Assembly (NCBI GenBank): GCA_010645155.1
Contig: CM021317.1
Coordinates: 5,221,123 to 5,285,122, forward strand
DNA from: Tigriopus japonicus
Lineage: Eukaryota; Arthropoda; Copepoda; Harpacticoida; Harpacticidae
DNA length: 64,000 bases
Reading direction: 5' to 3'
Shown in pieces: positions 54,540-64,000 of this stretch (the stretch's first letter is position 1; each line of letters starts with the position of its first letter). The notes under the pieces are model-generated. The model was not told where the DNA came from. It ran no database searches and saw nothing but the letters and a program-made list of their open reading frames with translations. The position numbers and the translations under genes are program-made.

Positions 54540-55888
54540 CTAGTTGAGGTAAAGCTAAAGGAAGACAATCTTGGTCAAGAGCAAAATTATTCTTATAATG
54601 AAAGTTAATTGTTTTTTAAAAGTGCTAAGTTATTTTTAAAAACTATTCTACAAACAAGGGACATTTTAACGTCGAGTGTTCTTTTTCTCAGCTTGAAACG
54701 TTTTCGATAATATGAAGATCCCTTGATTGCTTCAGCAATTGAACAAAGCCTAGAATTGATCCGCTTGATTGGTAAACACTCGAAAAGTTCTGGAACAAGG
54801 GATGTTTTAAACAAACTTTCATTTCTTAAATTTTGAATATATTCGCAACAAGTCTGTCGCAATTAGCAAATTTTAAAACATCAAGTTATTTCGCCATTTC
54901 TCTTGATGTGGTCCACCATATCAATATCCCATATCAAAAACTCAAGTATTTTGATTTACATAAGTTACTCCTTGATAATTTGAATAAGTGAGTACATGGA
55001 ACAAAAAAGGTTGAAGAATTTGAAGTGTGCAGAGCAGCAAGTAGATTTTTGAACGTAACAAGCAACAACGGGCACGGAATTCTCCTGCATATCTTCATGA
55101 TCTTGCATTTTCCGGCTCCTTTTGCCCTTTGTTGGTCGTTTTTTTATTGGTATCTTCCAGCACACAGTTAGCTCAGATTTGAGCTCGTTTTTAGTCCCTT
55201 GCATTTACAGGTTAAATTGAAAGTAAAAAGTAAATGTTTTTCATGCCTAAATACGTTTTTCGTTTTCCCGAAACAAATGGTTAGATTTCTAAATGAAGCT
55301 TTAAAATATCAACTAGGAAAAGATTCTAATGATGGGTTTGATATTGACACGCCAATCGTGCTCCCGGTCATCTTTTTTAACATGTTCTCCCCCTTTATCA
55401 TGGATTCTCCAAAGATAATTCATCAAAATTAATCAATAGTAATTGTAACTGGGTGTTCTTTCAATGCTCCTGAGTATGTCCCTGTCGCCTAGATTCTTTT
55501 TCTCGGAATCTAAGGAGAACATTTTCCTCTCGAATCCACATTTCCGGCCTCCGTCATTTCACATATCAACTAAGAAGTTGTAACCATACTAATTAAGTTT
55601 CATTGACGTTTCCCAGTAACGTTGTTCTTTTGCGTTTAAAACATTTGTGCCCACCCCTTTAGTTAAAATGTCATTTTCACTATTCTTCAAGCCAAGTGTT
55701 TGGCCAAAAAATCATGAGTTATATATGATATTGTTAGGTGTTCCGTTTTCTTTTGAAACACGCGTTACGTTGACGCAACTCTAAGATCGTCAGTTATTCC
55801 TCAGGTAATTGTAAAAACAACCTTAAGAATTTACTGGGAAATCATCTTCAAACCAGGTGTTTTTTCTGAATTTTGTCATATCAATACN
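54540..55888. other. Intergenic DNA, nothing recognised
   Basis: AT-rich. The minus-strand frame at 54605-54862 (85 codons) has no recognisable motif. Confidence 0.4.
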
Positions 55889-56104
55889 NNNNNNNNNNNN
55901 NNNNNNNNNNNNNNNNNNNNNNNNNNNNNNNNNNNNNNNNNNNNNNNNNNNNNNNNNNNNNNNNNNNNNNNNNNNNNNNNNNNNNNNNNNNNNNNNNNNN
56001 NNNNNNNNNNNNNNNNNNNNNNNNNNNNNNNNNNNNNNNNNNNNNNNNNNNNNNNNNNNNNNNNNNNNNNNNNNNNNNNNNNNNNNNNNNNNNNNNNNNN
56101 NNNN
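55889..56104. other. Assembly gap (run of N)
   Basis: 216 undetermined bases. Open frames reported across it are artefacts. Confidence 1.
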
Positions 56105-58618
56105 TAAAAAAAAAAAATCTTTTTTCACTTGACATTACTAATAAATGGCATATTTTAAGCAATTAGTGTATTTTAGGCCAAATTCGCGAATTAAAGAAAG
56201 AAAGTGCAAAAAATGCAGAACAAATAGATCAGATTATGTTCCCAAATATCTTCTTGCACTTTTTGTCCGTCTCTAGTTATCATAGATTCGAACCCATTAG
56301 AGTAAAATTTCGAGTTCACTTTCTTTATTCTTTCTCAAGTCGATTGTCGTGTGATTGTGGGCGTGTCACGAGTTAATAGGGCCAAAACTCGAGGTCATTG
56401 CATTACCTGTGATCCATTGAGAGCTTGTCTCATTTGAAAAGCCGATATTTCGGACATGTTGCTTGGCAATCACAATCTTTATAAAGAGTTGCGGGATTTT
56501 GTCGTTTCAAACGCGTGTTTTTCTCCCGTTTTAGTCATATCAACAGTGCTTCCAGATAGATGAAATCAAAAAGCGTCAGAGTATTTATTCTTATTCTATT
56601 TTTTGGTAAGACCTTGAGAGCCGAAAGCCATGATTCAAAGATTGGAACACTAAAATTTCTTGTTAAAGCCTTCTGGTTTTTAGAATACTCAAATTAATAG
56701 AAAGAAAAAAAACTTTCAAAGGAACGACACTCTCCGAATGAAAAAAGCAAGTTAATAATTATTGCGTAAAATATGAAAATCCTGATTAGATGACTACGTT
56801 CTTCACATAGTGCAACACGTGACGAGGGTGACTGAAATTGTATGATCCGAAACCCAGCATGTAGTAGGTAAGCATCAATCAATCATGTTATTTGTAAGAT
56901 TTGGAGGACATCAAGTATTACAGAGCCAAAGTTGAACATCTATAACAATTTATGTACACAATCAAGCAACGAACCACTTTCATTTTGAGGCTGGAGTGTA
57001 CTGAGAGTACTCAGCTTCTGAAAATGTGAACCTCGGGTGTTTTTGAATTAAAATTAAAAGCAAGTTTGATTAGATATTTATTGCTGTTCATTGAAATCAA
57101 TCCATAAATAAATCCTTGAAACTCCCAGATTCTATCTCATTTGGAATGCTGAAAAAGGTTGATGCAAACTGAAGTTGACGTCACCATGTATTTTGATTAT
57201 GATCTGAAAACGCAGCATTGAAAATTAGCATAAATATCTGGATTTCAAGGTTTGAGAACTAAAAGCTATTGCGCATTAATTTGAAAGAAAATGAACAGTT
57301 TGGAATACTGTCCTTGTAAAAAATATATTCGTTAACCATTTAAACACATGATGAATCAAATTTATAATTTCTAAAACGGACGAAATTTGGCTATTTTGGT
57401 CACCTTTTTCAGAGTCGGAGGCTTGCCATTTCAATTTGCGAAGACCAGGTTTATGGCCAAAATATGACATAAATTTGTAATGAACTAATTTTGATTACCA
57501 TTATTTTCAGAGAAAATTGTGGTAAGTAGCCACTAAAACACTTTTACGACCAAATCCTATTAATTTTAAGAAGGCTGATGGTTGCACAATAAGGAAATCG
57601 GCACAAAATCAATGTTTTGTTTGTTCAGAGACAGGGAGTAGTGGTGATTGCAATTACAGTTTTGTAATTTCTGATACAGTTTCAGGTAATTAGAATTGTA
57701 CTTCATCATATTTTTGTTCATATCATGTAAAATTTTCAATCACAAAAAATATATATTCCTCAATTCTTAGAACTTCTAACAAACTATAGAGATCGATTTA
57801 GCAACCAGGCAGCAAAAATTATTTGGCACCAATTGGATGCACTAAGAAATCGTTCAGGTCATAGTGCACATCTGGGTCAAAATATGTGGTTTTTTTTATA
57901 AACGAATAGATCTGTTGGCAAAAATTTTGATTTCATGAGACCTTTCACAAAACAAATGAAGTTTTGAAAAGTTGGCTGCTTTTTACCCAAAACTCTGATT
58001 TTCTAAAATGGGAAAAATAATGTTTAATGTTTGATGGTATGGAAGTAATTCTTAAATCAAAGTGATTCCAAAAACCTTTGGCCAAAATGAATGATCAAGT
58101 AAGTGGCTTGTAAGTCTACTTGAAAATGGGATGCATTTTTGGTCATTACTGTTTTAAAATTAATATCACTGCTTCTTTGCATTTCTTCAATGATTGACTC
58201 ATTTCTGTGTTTTTTTAACACAACCTATGCATTAATGTCATAAAAGACACAGTCGCTGCCACAAATCTGACCCACAGTCCCAATCTGACCAGAGGACCTA
58301 GTCTTGGATTTTGTGCACCAAGAATTCAGAGCCCAAAGACACCCACTCTTGTACTGCATTGCCCTATTAGGTAGGAAGGAGGAAGGTCTGCGCAGTAGAG
58401 TGAGACACGTTCTTCGGGCTGAATTGGCAAGGCTTCATAGCTGTCCTGGGCCGAGCCAATCAGCCGAGAATTTTATACACACTCCACAGGAAAACTACAT
58501 GTTTGGGTCCTGAAGAGCTACTGTTTTACCCATTGTTTCATTTAAGGTTATGGCCGCCTAAATAGCATTCTGATTGTTCAACTACTCCATCTTAACTTCT
58601 GATCCAAGCCATTCTCAG
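56105..58618. other. Intergenic DNA with a possible secreted-peptide exon
   Basis: Mostly AT-rich and featureless. A possible hAT-like terminus reading TTTTTGTCCGTCTCTAG lies near 56260-56276. A candidate small gene at 56480-56697 is listed separately. Sequence from about 58240 to 58500 is less AT-rich and may hold a non-coding first exon of the next gene. Confidence 0.4.
56560..56697 (+). CDS. Candidate small secreted peptide or signal-peptide exon
   Basis: An ATG at 56560 starts MKSKSVRVFILILFFG, a basic then hydrophobic run like a signal peptide. The frame can be read unspliced to a TAA at 56695-56697 (45 residues), or spliced at the donor GGTAAGACC at 56605/56606. TATAAA at 56480-56485 lies 75 bp upstream. 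I could not find a following exon with matching phase. Speculative. Confidence 0.25.
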   Translation: MKSKSVRVFILILFFGKTLRAESHDSKIGTLKFLVKAFWFLEYSN

Positions 58619-58707
58619 GCTGAGTCACATCTAAAGCCTTCATTGCCGGGCATGACAAAGTTTTGGGCGCCTTGGGAGCTGTGCTAGACTCCCCAAATCG
58701 GTTTGTC

Positions 58708-60789
58708 ATGAGTCGAGATCATAACAGTGAGAGCGAGGGGGACCCACAAGCCTCTAATGGGACAGGACAGCAGGGACAGAATCTTCGAAATGGTCCTTCT
58801 AAGGCCAATGGCACAGTTGAGGCAGGGGGTGATCCAAGTAGGGTGGTAGGTGGGGCGCGTCCCAAGGTTCGTCCACTAGTCTTGAAATCATCTTCACCTG
58901 TGTCGTTGCCCAATGGGATTTTGCCCTTGGGTGAGAGGCGCAATGGTTCCTCAGGGGCTGATCTAGAGAGCCAAGGAGGGAATGCCAGTGACAACAATGA
59001 TGACACATTTGTATATCGTTACAAAGGAGGCACAGGAGCGGGGGTGTCGGGGGAAGGAGGAAGTAGCTATGCGGCAGATCTGCCCAAGTCGTTTTACACT
59101 CTGGATGTGGGAAGTGATAGTGAACCTGGATCCTACACGCCTTCTTTGCCCGGGGTAACGGGTGCGGGGCAGTCTAATTTGAGCACGGAGTTGGCTGCAT
59201 TGATCCAAAGTGAAATGGCCTCTGAGGAAGACAAGAGAAGACAACGACAAAGAGCTACCAATGGAGCACCATACGTCAATGGAAGACGACCCAATTCACC
59301 TGAGTTGATGGACTTTCTCGAAATGGACTTTGATGGTGGGTCGCAAAGTGATTCGGACTCGCGAGATAGTGGCCAAGGAGGCACGGAAACCAACAGTTTG
59401 TTAGATGCAGTTCTATATGATCCAGATGACTTTGAACCCGGAGAGTCACGACTCGAGAGCATTCAGTTACGACAAAGGAATTTGCCTTTGGAAGACTCTG
59501 AAGCTAACGAGGCCGTTGGCGCCGCAATGGCGGCTGAAAATGTACCTGCTCCTGCTCTTTCTCGTGCTACACGTGCTGGAATTGTGGGTAGTTCGTCTGG
59601 TGTCACTTCTGCACCGGCAGTCACGCCCATGGCGGAACAATTAACGCCAATGGTCAGATCAACGAGCTTGAATTCTCCCTTGGCGTCAGCCAGCATTAGA
59701 TCCTCAAGTTCCGGACCTCCTGGGTTCACAAAGTCTAGTTGTTTGGCGTGCACCAAGGCTGACACTGGGAGTCTTCCATCTATTCAAGGATCCCAGTTGA
59801 ATTCGGCCGAAAATCCCGAGGTGAACCGTGTAGTGTGTGGTGCCAAACTTCTCCAACGTGAATCATTCATTTTCAGCCAAGCTCTTGGGAGCCCTCCAAT
59901 CAATCCGGCCTCTCTTTCCGTTGATTCGAGAAAACTGAGTGAACCATCAACATATCAGGCCGAATCACTTACGGACAAAGTGATGATTTGGTCGGAATCT
60001 GAAGCTTGCAAACGTCAAGTTTCACAAATCGGAACTTCTGCGTGTGGTGCGACGTCTTTAATCAATGTGCTTCTTGCCCTTAACCATCCATTCAGTGTAG
60101 ATGAAGTTAGTGCCAGTATCAAGACCAGACTTCGAGCAGAGGGTTCATCCCTGCCTCGTTATATATTCTCCAGGTCTAATGCAGGCGCCACGCATGAAGA
60201 TTTGATGGAAGCCATGAACTCTGTGTCTCAAGGTACCATTTGCTCTAGGTTCTTCCACTTGTTTCCAAGAAGAAAGTTGTCTTTGTGCTCTTGGTTGTCG
60301 AAATGGGTCGAAAAAGGTGCGGTTCCAGTGTTAACTCTGAATCCCCAACGTGGTGCTTTACCCGGTCAAACCATTCCCGACGCCTGGCATCACCAAATGG
60401 TTTTTGGTGTGGGTCCCAAGGGGATTTATTGTACCAATCCTTTGGAGTGTGTCTCAGAATCAACTGCAATGGAACAATTGTCTAGTCCCTCGGTGCTGTT
60501 AGTTCGTAGAAAAGATATTGTTACCAGGTTCGACGATTCTTGTGATCTTGCCGAGTTTACTACTCACAATGATGACATCTGGGACAATTTCAATGTGCTC
60601 GGCCAAGTGGTTAATGTTCTTCGTGAGCACCAGAACTTTTTAGGGGACCCTCAAAGCCAACTGGAACTTACCCAACATATCAAGATACCTGCAGCTTACA
60701 AGTCAGGAGTGACTTTGTTCATGAAAACAACCAATGAACACGTGCAAGAACTTTTGAGTTGCCCCGATTTGGATCTCCTACAACCTTGA
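58708..60789 (+). CDS. Unnamed protein with C-terminal C39-peptidase-like region
   Basis: A 693-residue single-exon frame. I start at ATG 58708 (MSRDHNSESEGDPQ) because the frame is closed further upstream and a splice acceptor (ATTCTCAG, ending 58618) marks a 5'UTR exon. Residues 1 to about 380 are low-complexity (Gly, Ser, Asn, acidic) and probably disordered. Residues about 425-690 look globular. QIGTSACGATSLINVLLAL (Cys446), PDAWHHQMVFGV (His561/562) and YCTNPLE (Asn577) fall in the order Cys-His-Asn expected of papain-fold C39-like peptidases. Whether it is catalytic is unknown. I do not recognise a named orthologue. It is convergent with the ASPH gene, 251 bp away. Confidence 0.85.
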   Translation: MSRDHNSESEGDPQASNGTGQQGQNLRNGPSKANGTVEAGGDPSRVVGGARPKVRPLVLKSSSPVSLPNGILPLGERRNGSSGADLESQGGNASDNNDDTFVYRYKGGTGAGVSGEGGSSYAADLPKSFYTLDVGSDSEPGSYTPSLPGVTGAGQSNLSTELAALIQSEMASEEDKRRQRQRATNGAPYVNGRRPNSPELMDFLEMDFDGGSQSDSDSRDSGQGGTETNSLLDAVLYDPDDFEPGESRLESIQLRQRNLPLEDSEANEAVGAAMAAENVPAPALSRATRAGIVGSSSGVTSAPAVTPMAEQLTPMVRSTSLNSPLASASIRSSSSGPPGFTKSSCLACTKADTGSLPSIQGSQLNSAENPEVNRVVCGAKLLQRESFIFSQALGSPPINPASLSVDSRKLSEPSTYQAESLTDKVMIWSESEACKRQVSQIGTSACGATSLINVLLALNHPFSVDEVSASIKTRLRAEGSSLPRYIFSRSNAGATHEDLMEAMNSVSQGTICSRFFHLFPRRKLSLCSWLSKWVEKGAVPVLTLNPQRGALPGQTIPDAWHHQMVFGVGPKGIYCTNPLECVSESTAMEQLSSPSVLLVRRKDIVTRFDDSCDLAEFTTHNDDIWDNFNVLGQVVNVLREHQNFLGDPQSQLELTQHIKIPAAYKSGVTLFMKTTNEHVQELLSCPDLDLLQP

Positions 60790-60945
60790 CATTGAATTCA
60801 AATGTTGACCTTCTCGTTATTGTGATCTTGCTGAAAGGCCTGTTTTTGTATGAAACTCGAACACTTTGCATCGGTTGAAGGAAAATGGAATCAGATATAT
60901 CATGTATGAACTAAATCAAAACCTCTCTCATCAAAAATGGATATT

Positions 60946-60951
60946 TTTATT
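60946..60951 (-). terminator. Polyadenylation signal of the ASPH-like gene
   Basis: AATAAA on the minus strand, about 90 bases after the stop codon at 61041. Confidence 0.55.
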
Positions 60952-61040
60952 GACGATTAAAGTGGCTTCAAAAATTAACAAAACCATCGAGTTATGCCTA
61001 TGATTTAATATCTAGTGACCGTAAGATCACGATCGTAATT

Positions 61041-62615
61041 TTACAGATAGAGGAATGTGTTTCTAATATTGTAGTTGAATGATTGCTTGGACTGTTGGTA
61101 AGTAACATCAGGATGAGGCATGTCAAAACTGATCACAATCATCTCTTCGTCGCTCTCATTCCAAATCTCGTACTCATAAGTATCTTCAAAGAGAGTGATC
61201 GTGCCTTCTTGTTCATGGAGGTAGTTGCCTTTGGAGATCCTCATTTTGTAACCCTCTGGAACTTGAAGACCCAGGTGTCCCCTCAATCTGGCATTGGTGG
61301 GACCAGTACGAGGAAACAAATGGGTCTTATTGGAGACCACCTCAAACCTCACATGTCCTTTGGGAAACTTTGAGGCGGCAGAGAAGGTTTTGAAAATCTT
61401 GCAAGTTTTGGGCACCAAAGTACAATAATAGCTGCGTTTCTTTCCCCAAGTAAAGATTGGAAACTGCAAAACTGTTCCTCGATCAATCCATTCCTGCCCA
61501 GTCAAGTTCGTCCAGAGTGAATTGTTTTTTCGGACCTCAAGGGCCTCTTCTTTGATTGTTTGCCAATTTTCTTTCAAAAGATTGAATTCCTCTTCATAAG
61601 TTGTCATTTGGACCTCGTCCGTGGACCAAATTGGTTTTGAGTCCAAGTCGGGGATGGTGTCGTAGGATCTTTGGTATTTGGACAAGAAGATATGGGCCTT
61701 GGAGGCTTCTTGATACAAAACATCCGCCATAGGAGCTTTCCCACGCTTATATAGATCAAAGGCCATAGCGACCACATCAGAAGCCACACCATACACTTCA
61801 TTTGGGTCAAATTCCACATCCCTCAGAAGGCTGTTGGCTTCCTTTTTCTTGCCTTGAAGTTTGAGCACGATTCCTTTCATGAACTTGAAGAACTGGTTTC
61901 GAGGAAACTCTTCCAAGGCCACTTGCAGAGCCTTTTCCGCCCTTTCAAAGTAAGAGGACATGACCAATTCCTCCACGTAAATCTCATGATAACGATCGGT
62001 TTGAAAAATGGCCTTTTGTTTGAAAGCCAGCTCCATGAGGGCCAACTTGTCTTCAGTTCGATTCTTATTTATGGCATACAAAAGTCCTTGATGAACGCAA
62101 GAACCCAACATTGTCAAGGAAATATCCTTATCCTCTCTTTGCAGTAAGTCCTTGTAATTACCGATAACTTTGGTGTGGATGGCCTCCAGTTCTTCGTCGG
62201 TCTTTTCAGTCACATTTAAGAATTCCATAGTCCTTGTCAGCGAATAGAATGCTCTGGGTGAATCTGGGTACTTTTTCAAAATGTCTTCGAACATATTTAT
62301 GGCCTTGGTCGGTTCATGGACGATGTAATCATCCGCGTCGTCTAACAACTCGCGAATTTTCCAATCATAGTCGTTGGTGTAAGAGAGCTTCTTGTAAAAT
62401 CTCTTGGCCCAAACTTCTGCCTCACTTTCATTCATGGGTTTCTCTTCATAAGCGTAAGTTAACACTTGATTATGTATTTTCTTTTCAATCTTTTCTTCGC
62501 CTCCACCAGAACAAGTTCCGTCTGAACTTGGACCTTCTGCACTACATAACCCATCATTTCCTTGGACCTGAAGAACCACCAGGTTTATCACGAGACAAGG
62601 CAGAAAGGCCCTCAT
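61041..62615 (-). CDS. ASPH: Aspartyl/asparaginyl beta-hydroxylase-like protein, iron ligands lost
   Basis: A 524-residue single-exon frame. Active ASPH hydroxylates Asp/Asn in EGF-like domains in the ER, using Fe(II) and 2-oxoglutarate. The N-terminus (MRAFLPCLVINLVVLQVQG) looks like a cleavable signal peptide, not the type II anchor of human ASPH. An acidic stretch and a TPR-like helical region follow (KAINMFEDILKKYPDSPRAF). The AspH domain spans about 360-515. Human ASPH binds iron with His679 (WPHTGPTN) and His725 (FEHEVW). Here the matching segments are LFPRTGPTN (Arg436, codon CGT) and TYEYEIW (Tyr482, codon TAC). The 2-oxoglutarate residue Arg735 aligns with Met492. Arg688 and His690 equivalents are kept (Arg445, His447). 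The frame is intact and ordered, so this is probably an expressed pseudo-hydroxylase, not a pseudogene. Confidence 0.93.
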   Translation of the reverse strand: MRAFLPCLVINLVVLQVQGNDGLCSAEGPSSDGTCSGGGEEKIEKKIHNQVLTYAYEEKPMNESEAEVWAKRFYKKLSYTNDYDWKIRELLDDADDYIVHEPTKAINMFEDILKKYPDSPRAFYSLTRTMEFLNVTEKTDEELEAIHTKVIGNYKDLLQREDKDISLTMLGSCVHQGLLYAINKNRTEDKLALMELAFKQKAIFQTDRYHEIYVEELVMSSYFERAEKALQVALEEFPRNQFFKFMKGIVLKLQGKKKEANSLLRDVEFDPNEVYGVASDVVAMAFDLYKRGKAPMADVLYQEASKAHIFLSKYQRSYDTIPDLDSKPIWSTDEVQMTTYEEEFNLLKENWQTIKEEALEVRKNNSLWTNLTGQEWIDRGTVLQFPIFTWGKKRSYYCTLVPKTCKIFKTFSAASKFPKGHVRFEVVSNKTHLFPRTGPTNARLRGHLGLQVPEGYKMRISKGNYLHEQEGTITLFEDTYEYEIWNESDEEMIVISFDMPHPDVTYQQSKQSFNYNIRNTFLYL

Positions 62616-62956
62616 ATTTTGTTATAGTTCTTTAATCCTTGAAGTAATCTAAATTTGCACACCTTACAAACCACTTCTCAAGAACAATTCAAGGAATAGA
62701 GTATTGGAGTGCCTCCTTTTTCACCAGCGATTTCACTGGTTTGAGCCAATGAGAAGGAGCCAACACAAAATTTCAACCTATTGCTCAGCAGTTTCCGACA
62801 ATGAGAGTTTAAACCTAGGCACCTTCTCTTCCACCTCAAAACCCTTACACATAAAGACATTAGAATAGTTTAACATTAAGATTATGTTTATTTCTGAATT
62901 ATTAGGCTAGCAATATAATGTGTACATTCTGACAAAAATTAAGGAAACACAGCAAT
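62616..62956. other. Spacer between HSC70 and the ASPH-like gene
   Basis: 341 bp holding the HSC70 3'UTR and the promoter of the ASPH-like gene. No other feature seen. Confidence 0.5.
62887..62892 (-). terminator. Polyadenylation signal of HSC70
   Basis: AATAAA on the minus strand, about 65 bases after the HSC70 stop codon. Confidence 0.65.
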
Positions 62957-64000
62957 TTAATCGACTTCTTCAACAGTGGGACCTCCAGCATTGCCTCCAG
63001 CCTGCATGCCATGCGCAGGATTGGCGCCAGATTGGTACAATTTAGAGATGATCGGGTTGCACACGGACTCAACTTCTTTGAGCTTGTGTTCAAATTCCTC
63101 TTTCTCGGCCAATTGGTTGTTGTCCAACCATTTGATGGTCTCATTGCACTTGTCGTTGATCATGTTTCGGTCTGCCTCAGAGATTTTGTCCTTGATTTGC
63201 GCATCTTCAAGCGAGCTCTTCATGTTGAAGCAGTACGATTCCACATTGTTCTTGGCCGCAATCTTACTCTTCTGAAGATCATCCTCGGCTTTGAACTTCT
63301 CCGCATCTTGAACCATTTTCTCGATATCATCCTTGGAGAGTCTGCCTTTGTCGTTGGTGATGGTGATCTTCTCCTGCTTGCCCGAAGACTTATCCATAGC
63401 GGACACATTCAAGATTCCGTTAGCGTCAATATCGAAGGTAACTTCAATTTGAGGCACGCCTCTGGGAGCCGGGGGAATTCCAGTGAGATCAAACCGGCCC
63501 AAAAGATGGTTGTCCTTAGTCATGGCCCTCTCGCCTTCATATACTTGAATGGTAACCGCCGGTTGATTATCGGAGTAGGTGCTGAATGTCTGGGTCTGTT
63601 TGGTTGGGATGGTGGTATTCCTCTTGATCAGAGACGTCATTACACCGCCAGCAGTCTCAATTCCCAAGGATAAGGGCGCTACGTCCAAGAGTAAGAGATC
63701 ACTCACCACATCGGAGCTATCTCCAGTCAAAATTGCCGCTTGCACAGCAGCTCCATAAGCAACAGCTTCATCGGGATTGATGCTCTTGTTCAACTCACGG
63801 CCGTTGAAGAGGTCTTGGAGAAGCTTCTGAATCTTGGGAATTCTCGTAGATCCACCCACCAGAACGATGTCATGAATAGCCGACTTGTCCATCTTGGCAT
63901 CTCGAAGGGCTTTCTCCACTGGATCCAAAGTTCCACGGAAAAGGTCGGCGCAGAGTTCTTCAAATCGAGCTCGAGTTATCGAGGTGTAGAAGTCGATACC
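62957..64000 (-). CDS. HSPA8: Cytosolic heat shock cognate 70 (3' part)
   Basis: The last 347 codons of an HSP70 chaperone; the frame runs off the window edge at [20 protein letters not shown]. Visible are the end of the ATPase domain ([28 protein letters not shown]), the linker with [18 protein letters not shown], the substrate-binding beta domain ([38 protein letters not shown]) and the helical lid. It ends PTVEEVD, the EEVD motif that binds Hop and CHIP and marks the cytosolic/nuclear form. The Gly/Met-rich tail is short compared with many HSC70s. No intron is seen in this part. It could be a constitutive or an inducible paralogue; promoter and start are outside the window. Confidence 0.97.
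   Translation of the reverse strand, partial: GIDFYTSITRARFEELCADLFRGTLDPVEKALRDAKMDKSAIHDIVLVGGSTRIPKIQKLLQDLFNGRELNKSINPDEAVAYGAAVQAAILTGDSSDVVSDLLLLDVAPLSLGIETAGGVMTSLIKRNTTIPTKQTQTFSTYSDNQPAVTIQVYEGERAMTKDNHLLGRFDLTGIPPAPRGVPQIEVTFDIDANGILNVSAMDKSSGKQEKITITNDKGRLSKDDIEKMVQDAEKFKAEDDLQKSKIAAKNNVESYCFNMKSSLEDAQIKDKISEADRNMINDKCNETIKWLDNNQLAEKEEFEHKLKEVESVCNPIISKLYQSGANPAHGMQAGGNAGGPTVEEVD

Noticed and set aside
55823..56166. Open frames across the N run
   Set aside because: The middle is undetermined sequence, so the frames are artefacts.
57488..57700. Mini-exons that might continue the signal-peptide exon at 56560
   Set aside because: The candidate pieces after TTTTCAG at 57510 and TTCAG at 57630 do not keep phase together; one reaches a stop at once.
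58663..58707. Upstream extension of the C39-like gene
   Set aside because: It begins with TTG and the frame has a stop just upstream at 58621, within the 5'UTR exon. ATG 58708 is the first in-frame Met.

Overview
The window is eukaryotic nuclear DNA: AT-rich, with short spliced exons carrying GT..AG borders, long introns, and many cut-and-paste and copy-and-paste transposons. Every recognisable gene is a metazoan family (AMT ammonium transporter, SLC30/ZnT, LIM proteins, ATP8A flippase, VPS29, RIOX1/NO66, ASPH, cytosolic HSC70). The gene set and transposon load suggest an arthropod, and a crustacean such as a copepod fits best. That taxonomic guess is inference.

Layout. 1-2.4 kb: 3' exons of an AMT transporter (+). 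2.4-7.3 kb: repeats only. 7.4-24.2 kb: one zinc transporter gene (+). Two N-terminal exons are separated from five core exons by a 13.4-kb intron packed with hAT-type elements, foldbacks and decayed reverse-transcriptase fragments. 25.7-28.5 kb (-) and 39.5-42.5 kb (-): two paralogous three-exon genes, each with an unfamiliar N-terminal region and two C-terminal LIM domains. Between the paralogues lies a transposon block. It holds an intact Tc1/mariner element (DD39D, perfect 31-bp inverted ends, TA duplication), a 1-kb inverted-repeat element built from a 17-bp minisatellite with a 9-bp target duplication, and a complete 5-kb Ty3/gypsy LTR retrotransposon with identical 150-bp LTRs and a 5-bp duplication. 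42.8-46.3 kb: ATP8A-type flippase (+), head to head with the second LIM gene. 46.3-49.3 kb: repeats. 49.3-53.8 kb: VPS29 and RIOX1 (-). 54.3-58.6 kb: a hAT MITE, an assembly gap and intergenic DNA. 58.7-60.8 kb: an unnamed protein with a C-terminal C39-peptidase-like region (+). 61.0-62.6 kb: an ASPH-like protein (-). 62.96-64.0 kb: the 3' part of HSC70 (-).

The genes are unrelated housekeeping or membrane functions and do not form one pathway. Three results stand out. (1) The ASPH homologue has replaced both iron-binding histidines, so it is probably a pseudo-hydroxylase. (2) A 17-bp-unit inverted-repeat element in intron 2 of the second LIM gene carries a 46-bp copy (43/46 identical) of exon 1 of that same gene, resembling Pack-MULE-style gene capture. 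(3) The LIM genes are a local duplication with a domain architecture I do not recognise.
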